A DNA stretch of 20,990 nucleotides. It comes from Sporichthyaceae bacterium. GTDB lineage: Bacteria > Actinomycetota > Actinomycetes > JACCYY01. This document shows positions 7,276-15,600 of the stretch, one piece after another (position 1 is the stretch's first letter; every line of letters begins with the position of its first letter). The stretch spans positions 1 to 20,990 of the forward strand of contig JACCYY010000326.1 in NCBI GenBank assembly GCA_013696235.1, read 5' to 3'. Both the position numbers and the translations under genes were made by a program. The notes beneath the pieces are model-generated. The model searched no databases. It saw only the letters and a list, made by a program, of their open reading frames with translations, and was not told the DNA's origin.

Positions 7276-7923
7276 ATGGCGCTCGGAGCCCGGCGGTTGG
7301 CGCCGCTCACCCGGGACACGCTCGGTGATCTGCCGCCGCGGTGCCGGAGCTGCGTGTTCTGGGAGCTCGACCCAGTCGCCGGCGACCGCGCCCGAGCGCA
7401 CGGCGACCCGGCGCTCGAGAAGGAGAGTTGGCTCTCGGCCACCTTGCTCGACTGGGGATCGTGCGGCCGGGTCGTCTACGTGGGGTCGGCCGTCGTCGCG
7501 TACGCGATCTTCGCCCCACCGGGCCACGTCCCACGGTCGGTGTCGTTCGCGACCAGCCCGGTCACCGCCGACGCGGTGCTCCTGACCAGCCTCTACGTCG
7601 TACCGGCCTATCGCGGCACCGGTCTCGGCCGCCTGCTGGTCCAGGCCGTGGCCAAGGACGTGGTGCGGCGCGACATCCAGGCGATCGAGGCGTTCGGCGA
7701 GCTGCGACGCGGTCAGGAGGGCTGTCTGATCCCGGCTGACTTCCTGCTCGCGGTCGGCTTCTCGACGGCGCGTCCGCATCCGCGCCACCCGCGACTGCGC
7801 CTGGACCTGCGTTCCACCGTGCGCTGGCGCGAGGACGTCGAGGGCGCCTTGGAGCGCCTCCTCGGCGCCATCACCGCGCCCGACGGCGCGCTCCGCCCCG
7901 TCTGGCGGGCCACCCCGGACTGA
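7276..7923 (+). CDS. GNAT-family N-acetyltransferase with N-terminal Cys pair
   Basis: The 215-residue product starts at ATG 7276, with GGAGG at 7266-7270 and 5-nt spacing. The GNAT core is visible as LLTSLYVVPAYRGTGLGRLLVQAVAKDV (about 102-129), where Arg113-Gly-Thr-Gly-Leu-Gly118 is the acetyl-CoA pyrophosphate loop. It continues to a final β-strand segment FLLAVGFSTARPHPRHPRLRL. Residues 21-30 read PRCRSCVFWE, with a CxxC pair (Cys23, Cys26), which is not part of the GNAT fold and could bind metal or be redox active. The acceptor substrate is unknown. The gene sits at the position of mycobacterial Rv3916c between parB and cwlM, so it may be an orthologue. It diverges from the aminotransferase across 57 bp and converges on cwlM with 22 bp between stops. 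Confidence 0.9.
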   Translation: MALGARRLAPLTRDTLGDLPPRCRSCVFWELDPVAGDRARAHGDPALEKESWLSATLLDWGSCGRVVYVGSAVVAYAIFAPPGHVPRSVSFATSPVTADAVLLTSLYVVPAYRGTGLGRLLVQAVAKDVVRRDIQAIEAFGELRRGQEGCLIPADFLLAVGFSTARPHPRHPRLRLDLRSTVRWREDVEGALERLLGAITAPDGALRPVWRATPD

Positions 7924-7945
7924 TCACCGGGTGCGGCTGGCCGGG

Positions 7946-9133
7946 TCAGGGGGTGAGCTGGGAGAGGCGGAGGGCGCCGGTCGGGGGGTCCAGCTCGCTC
8001 GGCAGGTAGAGCCGCTGCACGGCGACCACGATCGCCTCGGCCACGACGTCGCGGAAGTCGGGGTCGCCGAGGCGGGCGGCGTCGTCGGGATTGGTGACGT
8101 AGCCGAGCTCGACCCGGACGGCGGGCATTCGGGTGTAGCGGAGCAGGTCCCAGGTCTTGGCGTGCGTCCGGCAGTCGCGCAGGTCTGTGCGGGCGACGAT
8201 CTCGCGCTGGACCAGGCCAGCAAAACGCTCGCCGGCGGCGGAGTGCCCGTTCACGAGTGCCCCGAAGTAGTACGTCGCGACGCCGTGGGGCTGCCGGTCC
8301 TCGGACCCGTCCACGTGCAGGGAGATCACCACGTCGGCGTTCGTCGAGTTCGCGAACGCCGCTCGCTCGGTCTCGGTGACCCGGCCACCGTCGACACCGC
8401 GGGTGAGGTACACCGTGACGCCGGTCGCCGCGAGCCGGCCCTCGACGCGCGCGGCGAGGTCGCTCACCACGGCCGCCTCGGTGAGGTCGTGCGCCACCTT
8501 GCCGGGATCATCCCCGCCGTGCCCGGGATCGATCACGACGATCTTGCCCGGCAGGGTCGGACCAGCGGCGTGGATCTGCTCGGACTCCCGGAGGTCTCGG
8601 GCCCGCCCGCCGACGACAGTGCGGGCCAGCCGGTCGAGGGACTTGAACGTGCCCGGCCCGCACGTGCCGTCTGCGCGCAGGCCGACGTTGTGCTGGAAAT
8701 CCCGGACGGCGCGGGCGGTGGGCTCGCCGAACACGCCGTCGATCCGACCGGTGTCGAAACCGAGCTCGACCAGCCGGCGCTGAAGGGCTGCCACGTCGTC
8801 GCCGACCATCGGATGGGTGGCGCTGTGGCTCAGGATCCGGTCGCCGAGGCGCCAGCGGGCCTCCTCCAGCGCTCCGTAGGTCTCCGGGCCGACCACGCCG
8901 TCGACGGTGAGGCCGCGCTGCTGCTGGAACTCGCGGATCGCGCGGTCGCAGGCCTGGTCGAAGTGCGCGTCGAGATCGGGTACGGAGGTCTCGACCTCAC
9001 TCTCGAGGAGGTCGAGCCGAGCGAGCTTGCCACGGATCTCGGCTACCGCCGGCCCGGCATCACCAAGGCGGTAGCGCACGGTCGGCTCGGACGTCCGCCC
9101 GTCGGCGGGGTCATCGGCGGGCGAGAAGGACAT
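7946..9133 (-). CDS. cwlM: CwlM-like protein: two peptidoglycan-binding domains plus Amidase_3
   Basis: The 395-residue protein has two PG_binding_1 domains (about 22-95 and 110-170), each with DG(V)VG/FGxxT-type loops. An N-acetylmuramoyl-L-alanine amidase (Amidase_3) domain follows at 197-376. The zinc and catalytic residues of the family are present: His205 (DPGHGG), Glu219, His273 (SLHVDGS) and Glu342 (RVELGYVTN). There is no signal peptide or membrane segment, so it should be cytoplasmic. That fits mycobacterial CwlM (Rv3915), which has the same architecture and place beside trxB-trxA. There CwlM is phosphorylated by PknB and activates MurA, the first step of peptidoglycan synthesis. ATG 9133 is preceded by GAGG about 8 nt upstream. 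Whether this protein also cuts peptidoglycan is open, since the active-site residues look intact. Confidence 0.93.
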   Translation of the reverse strand: MSFSPADDPADGRTSEPTVRYRLGDAGPAVAEIRGKLARLDLLESEVETSVPDLDAHFDQACDRAIREFQQQRGLTVDGVVGPETYGALEEARWRLGDRILSHSATHPMVGDDVAALQRRLVELGFDTGRIDGVFGEPTARAVRDFQHNVGLRADGTCGPGTFKSLDRLARTVVGGRARDLRESEQIHAAGPTLPGKIVVIDPGHGGDDPGKVAHDLTEAAVVSDLAARVEGRLAATGVTVYLTRGVDGGRVTETERAAFANSTNADVVISLHVDGSEDRQPHGVATYYFGALVNGHSAAGERFAGLVQREIVARTDLRDCRTHAKTWDLLRYTRMPAVRVELGYVTNPDDAARLGDPDFRDVVAEAIVVAVQRLYLPSELDPPTGALRLSQLTP

Positions 9134-9243
9134 CGCGGCACCTCACGGCGGTGGACGGAGGACGGGGCGTTCAGGTCATCGTAGGAAACCCGTACGCCCC
9201 GCGGCGCGCCGGCCGCCCGGTGCTGTGGACGGCGAGCGGCCGA

Positions 9244-9579
9244 TCAGGAGATGTACTCGGCCAGCTCGGACAGCAGCTTGGGCTTCGGCCAGGCACCGAC
9301 GATCGTCTTCACGACCTGGCCACCCTGGTAGACGTTCATCGTCGGGATCGAGATGACGCGGTAGTCCTGCGCCGTCTTCGGGTTCTCGTCGACGTTGAGC
9401 TTCACGACCTGGATCTTGTCGCCGTACTCAGCGGCGATCTCCTCAAGGATCGGGCCGACCTTGCGGCAGGGCCCGCACCACTCGGCCCAGAAGTCCACGA
9501 GCACGGGCTTGTCGCTGCCGAGCACGTCCGCGGCGAACGTCGCATCGGTCACGGCCTTGGTGGTGGTGGTCGAAGCCAC
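9244..9579 (-). CDS. trxA: Thioredoxin
   Basis: This 111-residue protein is a standard thioredoxin that reduces protein disulfides in the cytoplasm. It has the WCGPC active site (Cys35 and Cys38), VDFWAEWCGPCRKVGPILEEIA, and the cis-proline segment ISIPTM (Pro79). The start is GTG 9579, set by GAGGGAG at 9588-9594 with 8-nt spacing; upstream in-frame residues do not resemble thioredoxin. It is preceded 175 bp upstream by trxB, its reductase, which is transcribed in the same direction. This matches the mycobacterial trxB2-trxC order. Confidence 0.98.
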   Translation of the reverse strand: MASTTTTKAVTDATFAADVLGSDKPVLVDFWAEWCGPCRKVGPILEEIAAEYGDKIQVVKLNVDENPKTAQDYRVISIPTMNVYQGGQVVKTIVGAWPKPKLLSELAEYIS

Positions 9580-9587
9580 TTCGATTG

Positions 9588-9594
9588 CTCCCTC
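9588..9594 (-). promoter_or_regulatory. Shine-Dalgarno site fixing the trxA GTG start
   Basis: On the - strand GAGGGAG lies 8 nt before GTG 9579. It selects that codon over longer upstream readings of the same frame. Confidence 0.85.
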
Positions 9595-9611
9595 TGGCGC
9601 AGGTACGCGAT

Positions 9612-9628
9612 CCGGGCACGTCGCCCGG
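9612..9628 (-). other. Hairpin in the trxB-trxA gap
   Basis: CCGGGC-ACGTC-GCCCGG forms a 6-bp all-G/C stem with a 5-nt loop in the trxA leader. It has no T-run. It could be a weak terminator, an mRNA processing site or chance in GC-rich DNA. Confidence 0.3.
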
Positions 9629-9754
9629 GCGCTCTCAGGTGAACGCCTACGTACGGCGACCTTATGCCCGCACACCGACAGTTCCCGGGCGGCGCGAGGC
9701 TCCCACTGCCGGCAACGGGCCGCCGGCATCCAGCGGGACGGCGAGCGACCGGAG

Positions 9755-10816
9755 TCAGTTGCTGGTCGTGTCCTGCGGTTCGAGACCGGCGATCTGCGCG
9801 GTCTCGCCGTGACCTTCCCGTGCGGCGAGATAGCGCTCGGCGTCCAGCGCCGCCGCGCACCCGGTGCCGGCGGCGGTGACAGCCTGGCGGTAGGTGTGGT
9901 CGACCACGTCGCCGCAGGCGAACACGCCGGCCACGTTGGTCTGGGTGGTCGGGTGCGCCACGAGGACGTACCCCGCGCCGTCGAGGTCGACCTGCCCCTT
10001 CATCAGCTCGCTCCGCGGGTCGTGCCCGATCGCGACGAACAGCCCGGTCACGTCGAGGGTCGAGCGCTCGCCGGTCAACCGGTTGCGCACGACCAGCCCG
10101 GACACGCGGTCGTCCCCCAGGATCTCCTCGATCTCGGTGCTCCAGATGAACTCGATCTTGGGGTCGGCGATGGCCCTTTCCTGCATGACCTTGCTCGCCC
10201 GGAGCGTGTCGCGGCGGTGGATGACGTACACCTTGCGGGCGAAGCGGGTCAGGAACGTGGCCTCCTCCATCGCCGAGTCGCCGCCGCCGGCCACCACGAT
10301 GTCCTGGTCGCGGAAGAAGAACCCGTCACAGGTCGCGCACCAGGACACCCCGTGCCCGGAGAGCTCCTTCTCGCGCGGCAGGCCCAGCTCCTTGTACGCC
10401 GAGCCGGTCGCCAGGATCACGGTGTCGGCGGTGAACGAACCGGTCGCGGTCCGGACGGCCTTGGGTGTGGCCGCGAGGTCGACGTCGAGGACGTCGTCGG
10501 CCACCAGCTCCGCGCCGAACCGGGCCGCCTGGGCCCGGAGGTTCTCCATCAGGTCGGGGCCGAGCACGCCGTCGGGGAACCCGGGGAAGTTCTCGACCTC
10601 GGTGGTGTTCATCAGGGCGCCGCCGGAGGTGACCGAACCCTCGAACACCAGCGGGGCAAGCCGGGCGCGCGCTGCGTAGATCGCGGCGGTGTACCCCGCC
10701 GGCCCCGACCCGACGATGATCACCTCGCGGTGGGTGCTCGGCGCGCCGGCGCCAGGACTGCCGGCAGCCGGCTCAGCCACAGTCTCGGTCTCGGTCGCGG
10801 GCCGGTCTGTGGTCAC
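9755..10816 (-). CDS. trxB: Thioredoxin reductase (NADPH)
   Basis: TrxB is a cytoplasmic FAD enzyme that uses NADPH to reduce thioredoxin. The 353-residue product has the FAD-binding GSGPAG (36-41), [23 protein letters not shown], the redox-active CATC pair (Cys160 and Cys163) in [15 protein letters not shown], the NADPH-binding GGGDSA (177-182), HRRDTLRAS, and the terminal FAD motif [22 protein letters not shown]. It is typical of low-molecular-weight TrxB apart from about 28 extra low-complexity residues at the N-terminus. GTG 10816 is preceded by GGAG (10822-10825) with 5-nt spacing. A SigR-like promoter candidate lies upstream (10897-10923). The gene is 145 bp downstream of the anti-sigma gene and may also be read from that operon. 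Confidence 0.98.
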   Translation of the reverse strand: MTTDRPATETETVAEPAAGSPGAGAPSTHREVIIVGSGPAGYTAAIYAARARLAPLVFEGSVTSGGALMNTTEVENFPGFPDGVLGPDLMENLRAQAARFGAELVADDVLDVDLAATPKAVRTATGSFTADTVILATGSAYKELGLPREKELSGHGVSWCATCDGFFFRDQDIVVAGGGDSAMEEATFLTRFARKVYVIHRRDTLRASKVMQERAIADPKIEFIWSTEIEEILGDDRVSGLVVRNRLTGERSTLDVTGLFVAIGHDPRSELMKGQVDLDGAGYVLVAHPTTQTNVAGVFACGDVVDHTYRQAVTAAGTGCAAALDAERYLAAREGHGETAQIAGLEPQDTTSN

Positions 10817-10896
10817 GCAGGCTCCAGGTCGTCATCGGCCGGGCGTTCCGTGGGCCCACCGAAGGTGATGGACCCGGGCACTCGACGCGTCAGTGC

Positions 10897-10923
10897 AAGC
10901 GCATCGTAGGCAGCGGGCATTCC
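10897..10923 (-). promoter_or_regulatory. Candidate SigR/SigH-type promoter for trxB
   Basis: On the - strand GGAAT (10919-10923) is followed by exactly 18 nt and then GCTT (10897-10900). The SigR/SigH consensus is GGAAT-N18-GTT, so the -35 is exact and the -10 has one mismatch. trxB-trxA are classical members of this oxidative-stress regulon in Streptomyces and mycobacteria. It would give a leader of about 75 nt. Confidence 0.4.
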
Positions 10924-10961
10924 GCCGGCACGCCGCCGGTGCCAACCAAGCGAGTCGCGGG

Positions 10962-11855
10962 TCAGGGTCGTACGGACTTGCGGGCGAGCACGTCGAGATC
11001 GCCCGCCTGCCGATCGACCTGACCGGGTTCCGCCTCGAGGCACGTGGCGCCGAGGACCCACACGTCGACCTCGTCGGCCGACCCGGACCGGCCGGTCACC
11101 TCGGGCAGCACCACGACCACTGCCGGCACGCCGTCGTAGGTCCCGACGTCGACCGCCAGCGGGTCGGCTGCCGTGTCGGCCCGGCGCTGGGTCGCGGCGA
11201 CGCAGACCGGCGCCCGGGCGACCATGTCGCCCACCTCGCCGTTCGGACCGAGCACGGTGGCGGGCTCGTCCCCGACGCCGTCCCTGCTAGATTCCGGCAC
11301 CGCAAGCAGCTGCGCCACGTCCTCGTCGAGCGTCGCCTCGCCGTACGCGGTGTCGGCCGCGGTCACCGCTGGTCCCTCGTCAGCACCGCCAGCACCGGTG
11401 TCGAGGCTCTCGGCCTCGCTGCCTGAGGTCGCGGCGGTCGGCTCGTCGCTCCCGCTGTCGAGCACGCTCGTGACCACGACATAGCCGCCGCCGAGCACCG
11501 CTGCAGCTCCGAGCAGGCCGGCGCCGAGTCGGGCCCCGAGCCCGCGACGGAAGGCATTCCAGGCTGGACGTGACCCGGCGGCGGCCGTGGAGCGAGCGTC
11601 GTCAGCGGCACCGGCCCGCGCGATCTGCTCGCGCTCGATCGCCGCGACGACCCGCGCGGTGACCTCGGCTGGCATGGGGGGTGCGGGGCTGCCGGCCAGG
11701 AGCTCGGGCAGCCCGACCAGGACGTCGTACGTCGCGCGGCAGGTCGTGCAGGTCGGCAGGTGCTCCCGGGCAGCAGTCGCGTCGGCCGGTTCCAGCAGGT
11801 CGGCGGCGAGGTCGGCGAGCCGATCGGTCGACGGGTGCACGTCGTCGATGCTCAT
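10962..11855 (-). CDS. Membrane-anchored anti-sigma factor with ZAS motif, partner of SigM
   Basis: The 297-residue protein has a small cytoplasmic N-terminal domain with HLPTCTTC (His32, Cys36, Cys39), the Hx3Cx2C signature of zinc-associated anti-sigma factors. One hydrophobic helix (about 111-132, LGAGLLGAAAVLGGGYVVVTSVL) follows. The extracytoplasmic part is about 165 residues, acidic in its linker, with two cysteines (Cys218 and Cys272). It should hold SigM at the membrane until a signal releases it. ATG 11853-11855 overlaps the sigM stop as ATGA and has an excellent AAGGAGG at 11865-11871. This occupies the Rv3912 position next to sigM. The Cys/His motif and the neighbouring thioredoxin genes suggest redox sensing, but zinc anti-sigma motifs are not always redox active. 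Confidence 0.87.
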   Translation of the reverse strand: MSIDDVHPSTDRLADLAADLLEPADATAAREHLPTCTTCRATYDVLVGLPELLAGSPAPPMPAEVTARVVAAIEREQIARAGAADDARSTAAAGSRPAWNAFRRGLGARLGAGLLGAAAVLGGGYVVVTSVLDSGSDEPTAATSGSEAESLDTGAGGADEGPAVTAADTAYGEATLDEDVAQLLAVPESSRDGVGDEPATVLGPNGEVGDMVARAPVCVAATQRRADTAADPLAVDVGTYDGVPAVVVVLPEVTGRSGSADEVDVWVLGATCLEAEPGQVDRQAGDLDVLARKSVRP

Positions 11856-12640
11856 GGCCGCCCACCTCCTTCGGCTGCGTGGGACCGTCCTTCGGGCCCG
11901 GAAGGGCTCCCTGGTGCGACGTCAGGCGCGCCGCCCGGGTTCCGTACGTCGGCGACGGGTTCGGTGCCAGAACGCGCCCCGGGCCGCGAGACGACGCGCG
12001 GAGCCGGTCCGACGCTCACGTCCTCGCCGCGCAGGTGCGCGACGAGCGGCAGCAACCTGGCCCGACCACGGGCGCAGCGGCTCTTGATCGTGCCGGGCGC
12101 GACGCCCAGCATGGCTGCGGTCTCGTCGACGGTGTAGCCCTCCATGTCGACGAGCACGAGCGATGCGCGCTGCTCGTACGGGAGCGTGGCCAGGGCCGCG
12201 GTGACGTCGAGCGCCCGTTGGTGCAGCGCGATGTCGTCCCGCTGCGCGCCCAGGCGGTCGGAGTGGTCGCCCTCGGGCAGCGGGTCGGCCGCGCGGATCG
12301 CCTCGCGCCGGACCCGGTCGAGGCACGCGTTCACCACCACGCGGTGCAGCCAGGTCGTGACCGCCGCCTCGCCCCGGTAGCTCGCTGCGCGTCGGAACGC
12401 CGACACCATCGCGTCCTGCAGGGCGTCCGCGGCGTCGTCGGGGTTGCCCAGCGTGCGGAGTGCGACCGCCCACAGCCGGTCACGGTGCCGACGGAACAGC
12501 TCGCCGAAGGCATCCGCGTCACCCTCGACGTGCCGGGCCATCAGCTCACGATCGGTGAGCACGGCGTGCGAACGACGATCCGGGGCGCCGGCGATGTCCG
12601 CTCCGCCGGCGGCCTCGCTCGACGTGCTGCCGATGGTCAT
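11852..12640 (-). CDS. sigM: ECF-family RNA polymerase sigma factor SigM
   Basis: The 262-residue protein has region σ2 at about 42-112 (DADAFGELFRRHRDRLWAVA, then DAADALQDAMVSAFRRA and TTWLHRVVVNACLDRVRR). Region σ4 at about 145-200 has a helix-turn-helix VDETAAMLGVAPGTIKSRCARGRARL. The order σ2-σ4 without σ3 defines an ECF sigma factor. Its place between murJ and a membrane anti-sigma gene matches M. tuberculosis sigM (Rv3911). About 58 residues after σ4 are Gly/Pro/Ser-rich and disordered, which is longer than in most ECF factors. ATG 12640 lies 10 nt after the murJ stop and has no evident Shine-Dalgarno, so translation probably depends on ribosomes leaving murJ. A start at a GTG near residue 27 is possible because conservation begins there. 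Confidence 0.95.
   Translation of the reverse strand: MTIGSTSSEAAGGADIAGAPDRRSHAVLTDRELMARHVEGDADAFGELFRRHRDRLWAVALRTLGNPDDAADALQDAMVSAFRRAASYRGEAAVTTWLHRVVVNACLDRVRREAIRAADPLPEGDHSDRLGAQRDDIALHQRALDVTAALATLPYEQRASLVLVDMEGYTVDETAAMLGVAPGTIKSRCARGRARLLPLVAHLRGEDVSVGPAPRVVSRPGARSGTEPVADVRNPGGAPDVAPGSPSGPEGRSHAAEGGGRP
11865..11871 (-). promoter_or_regulatory. Strong Shine-Dalgarno site for the anti-sigma gene, inside sigM
   Basis: On the - strand AAGGAGG lies 9 nt before ATG 11855, within the last sigM codons. It is one of the strongest ribosome sites in the window. Independent loading may keep anti-sigma in excess over SigM. Confidence 0.85.
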
Positions 12641-12650
12641 GTGCCGGTGG

Positions 12651-15600
12651 TCATGGGCCGCTGAGGACAGCCTCGGCGATACCGGCCTTGAGCGAGTCCT
12701 CGAACGGCGGCAGCTCGGTGAACCACACGAGCACGTACCGCGTCGTGACCGGGGCGTCGAACGTCTCGGTGAGCTCCTGGTCCGGCGCGTCCAACGTGCT
12801 CACGACCGTCCAGTCGTCGATCGACCCCGGGACCTCGGCCGCGCCCGGCGCCGCGCGGAGCTCGAGCACGCCCCCGGAGCTCAGCAGCGAGAGCTCCACC
12901 TCGCTGACCACCGTCTCCGTGCCGAGGTCGAGGACCAGCCCGACGCCCTGCTTGCCCTGGTCGGCCATCGGGTCGAGGTAGTTCACCGTCGTCCAGGCGG
13001 TCCCGGGGTCGCCGTCGATGGCGTTGCCGGCAAGCTCCTCGTTCTCCTCGCCGTTGCCTCCGGTGGACTCGAGGTCATACGAGGTGGCCCCGGTGATCTC
13101 CAGCGCAGCGCCGGCGGACGTCGAGGGCGACGCCGAGCCGGTCGTCGACGGCGTGGTCGCACCGCCGTTCCCATCGCCGTCCCCCTCGTCCCCGCCGCCG
13201 AACGCCTGGGTGGCGAGCTGGTAGCCGAGCAGGAGCGCACCGGCGAGCAGCACGACCGCAACCAGCCCGCCGAGCCAGGTGCGCCCGCTCCGTCGCTCCT
13301 CCGGCGTGGCGACCGGCGCTGGCGGGGTGTCCGGACGTCGCCAGGTCGCGGTGGACTCGACCGACGCGGTCGTGGAGGGCGCGGGCGGTGCCGCAGCCGG
13401 AACCGCCACCGAGCGGCGGCGGGTGGGCCGGCCCGCGACGTAGTCCAGCGCCTCCTCGATCTCAGCCGGTGTGTGCAGCGGGGGCCGACCGGCGCGTGGC
13501 GGGTCACCGAGGATGCGGTCGCAGATCTCGTCCAGGGGTCCGGGCACGCCGGCGAGCACCTGCCGGGGCGAGCACAGCCGGCCGTCCTGGGTGGGTGCGG
13601 CGGACAGGCCGTGATGCGGGCCGTCGGGCCAGCGCGCGGTGAGGCAGGCGTAGAGCACCCGGCCGATGCCTTCGGCATCCGCCCGGGCGACGTCGTCAGC
13701 ACTCGTGCTCCGCAGCACCCGGTCGACGGCGAGGTCGACGACCTTCACCTGGCCGTTGTCGGCGAGCACGACCGTGTCGGGCTCGAGCCGCAGGTGCGCG
13801 AGGCCGGCGCGGTGCGCGCTCGCCATCGCGGTGGCGAGCTCACGAGCGACGTACACGGCGTCGTCGGTGTCGAACGGACCGTCGCCGAGGGCGGCGGTGA
13901 GGTTGCGGCCGGACACCCACTCGCGGACCACGTACGCATACGCCCCGGTCTCGCCCGGCTCGGTGGTGACGTCGAGCATCCGGAGGAAGTGCGGGTCGGT
14001 GAGCCCGGCCGCGGCCCGGGCCGCGTGGGCCAGGTCGTCCACCCGAGCGTCGTCCACCGGCAGGAGGTGCAGGGCGACCGGGCGGCTGAGGACCTCGTCG
14101 ACCCCGCGCCATGTCGTCGCGCCGCTGGACCGCGCCAGGAGCTCCTCGAGCCGATAGCGCCCGGCCAGCAGCGTGCCGGGTTCAGCGGCTTGGCTGCGCC
14201 CCTGTTCCCTGGGGCCACTCTCCCCGGGCACGATCCCCCTCGCTGGTTCCGCGCTCCGGTCCGCCGGGTCGGCGAACGGTCCGACCGCGAGGTGCCCGCG
14301 GGCGTCGGTGAACACCGGGATCACGCCGGTCCCGAAGTCGGCCGCGGTGTGCTCCGCCGTGCTGTCCGTGTACGACGACGAGTGCGCGTCCTCCGCCGGA
14401 CCTTCCGTACCGGCTGGCTCCGGGTCGGCGTCCGTGGACGATCGCGTGCTGGTCGGGTCGACGGTGGCGGTCCCCACGGTCGGGGCGCTCGGTCCGGCGG
14501 TGCCCCCGGTGGGCTCCGTGTGGTTCATCGTAGGAGGTATGGGTTCGCTCGCGCTCCGGTGGCCGACGACCGTGGTGGTCGCCCGGCGGCGACGCACCCG
14601 GCGCATGACGAGGTCGATCACCTGGGCGATCTCGTGCAACCGGAACAGCCGGGCGGTCGCGAGATAGGTCACCAGCGCGAGGCCTCCGCCGAGCCCGACC
14701 GCGGCGACCGCCTGCAGCCGGCTGCCGGGTGCGCCGATGAACGCGTTGGCCAGACCCAGGCCGATCAGCGCGGCGAGCGCCGCCGGCGCGGTGGCCACGG
14801 CGGCCCGGAGGAGGAACCAGGCGAGCTCGATGCGGTGCAACCCACCGAGGCGCCGGGCCAGCGCGGCGGTCGAGACGAGTGCCCCGACCCCGTAGGCGAT
14901 GCTGAACGACGCGGCCAGGCCGGCCGAGCCGACGACCGGCAGGACGAACGTGAGCCCGAGCGCGATGCCGATGTTCGTCCCGGCCACCGCGCACTGGACG
15001 AGGAACGGCGTCTTGGTGTCCTCGAGCGCGTAGAAGCCGCGCAGCGTGAGGAAGTGGACGGTGAACGCGATCAGCCCCGGGACGAAGAGCATGAGGGTGT
15101 AGCCGAGCACATCGGTGTCACCGGCGCCGGCTCCCCAGCCGAACAGCACCCGGGCCAGCGGCAGGGCGAGCACCAGGAGGACGACGCCGGCGAGCACCAC
15201 CCCGGCCACCGCGAGGCGCATCGTCGACACCAGGTCTCGTCTCAGCGCAACCAGCTGCCGGTCGGCGGCCAACCTGGACAGGCGGGGCAGCGCGGCCGTG
15301 GCCAGGGACACCGTGAGCAGGGCGTGCGGGACCATGATCACGAGGAACGCGCTCTGGTAGACCGTCGCGCCGAGCCCGACCTGGTCGCCGTCGACAGCGA
15401 CCTGCGCCGAGCCGGCGACCGCGATCCGGGTGACGACGAGGTACGCGAGCTGGTTCACCACGACGAACAGCACGGTCCAGATCGCGAGCCGCCCGGTGTG
15501 GCCGAGTCCGGTGCCCTTGAAGTCGAATCGCGGCGCAAAGCGGAACCCAGCCCGTCGCAACGTCGGCACGAGCACGGCGGCCTGCACCGCGACGCCGAGC

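Noticed and set aside
14525..14570. AGGAGG followed by ATG on the + strand (14533-14543), and an ATG on the - strand near 14529 that could start a separate pseudokinase gene
   Set aside because: The + strand AGGAGG is only 1 nt from the ATG, too close for a ribosome site, and lies antisense to murJ. On the - strand there is no Shine-Dalgarno and no stop between the MurJ and kinase parts, so a single fused protein is the simpler reading.
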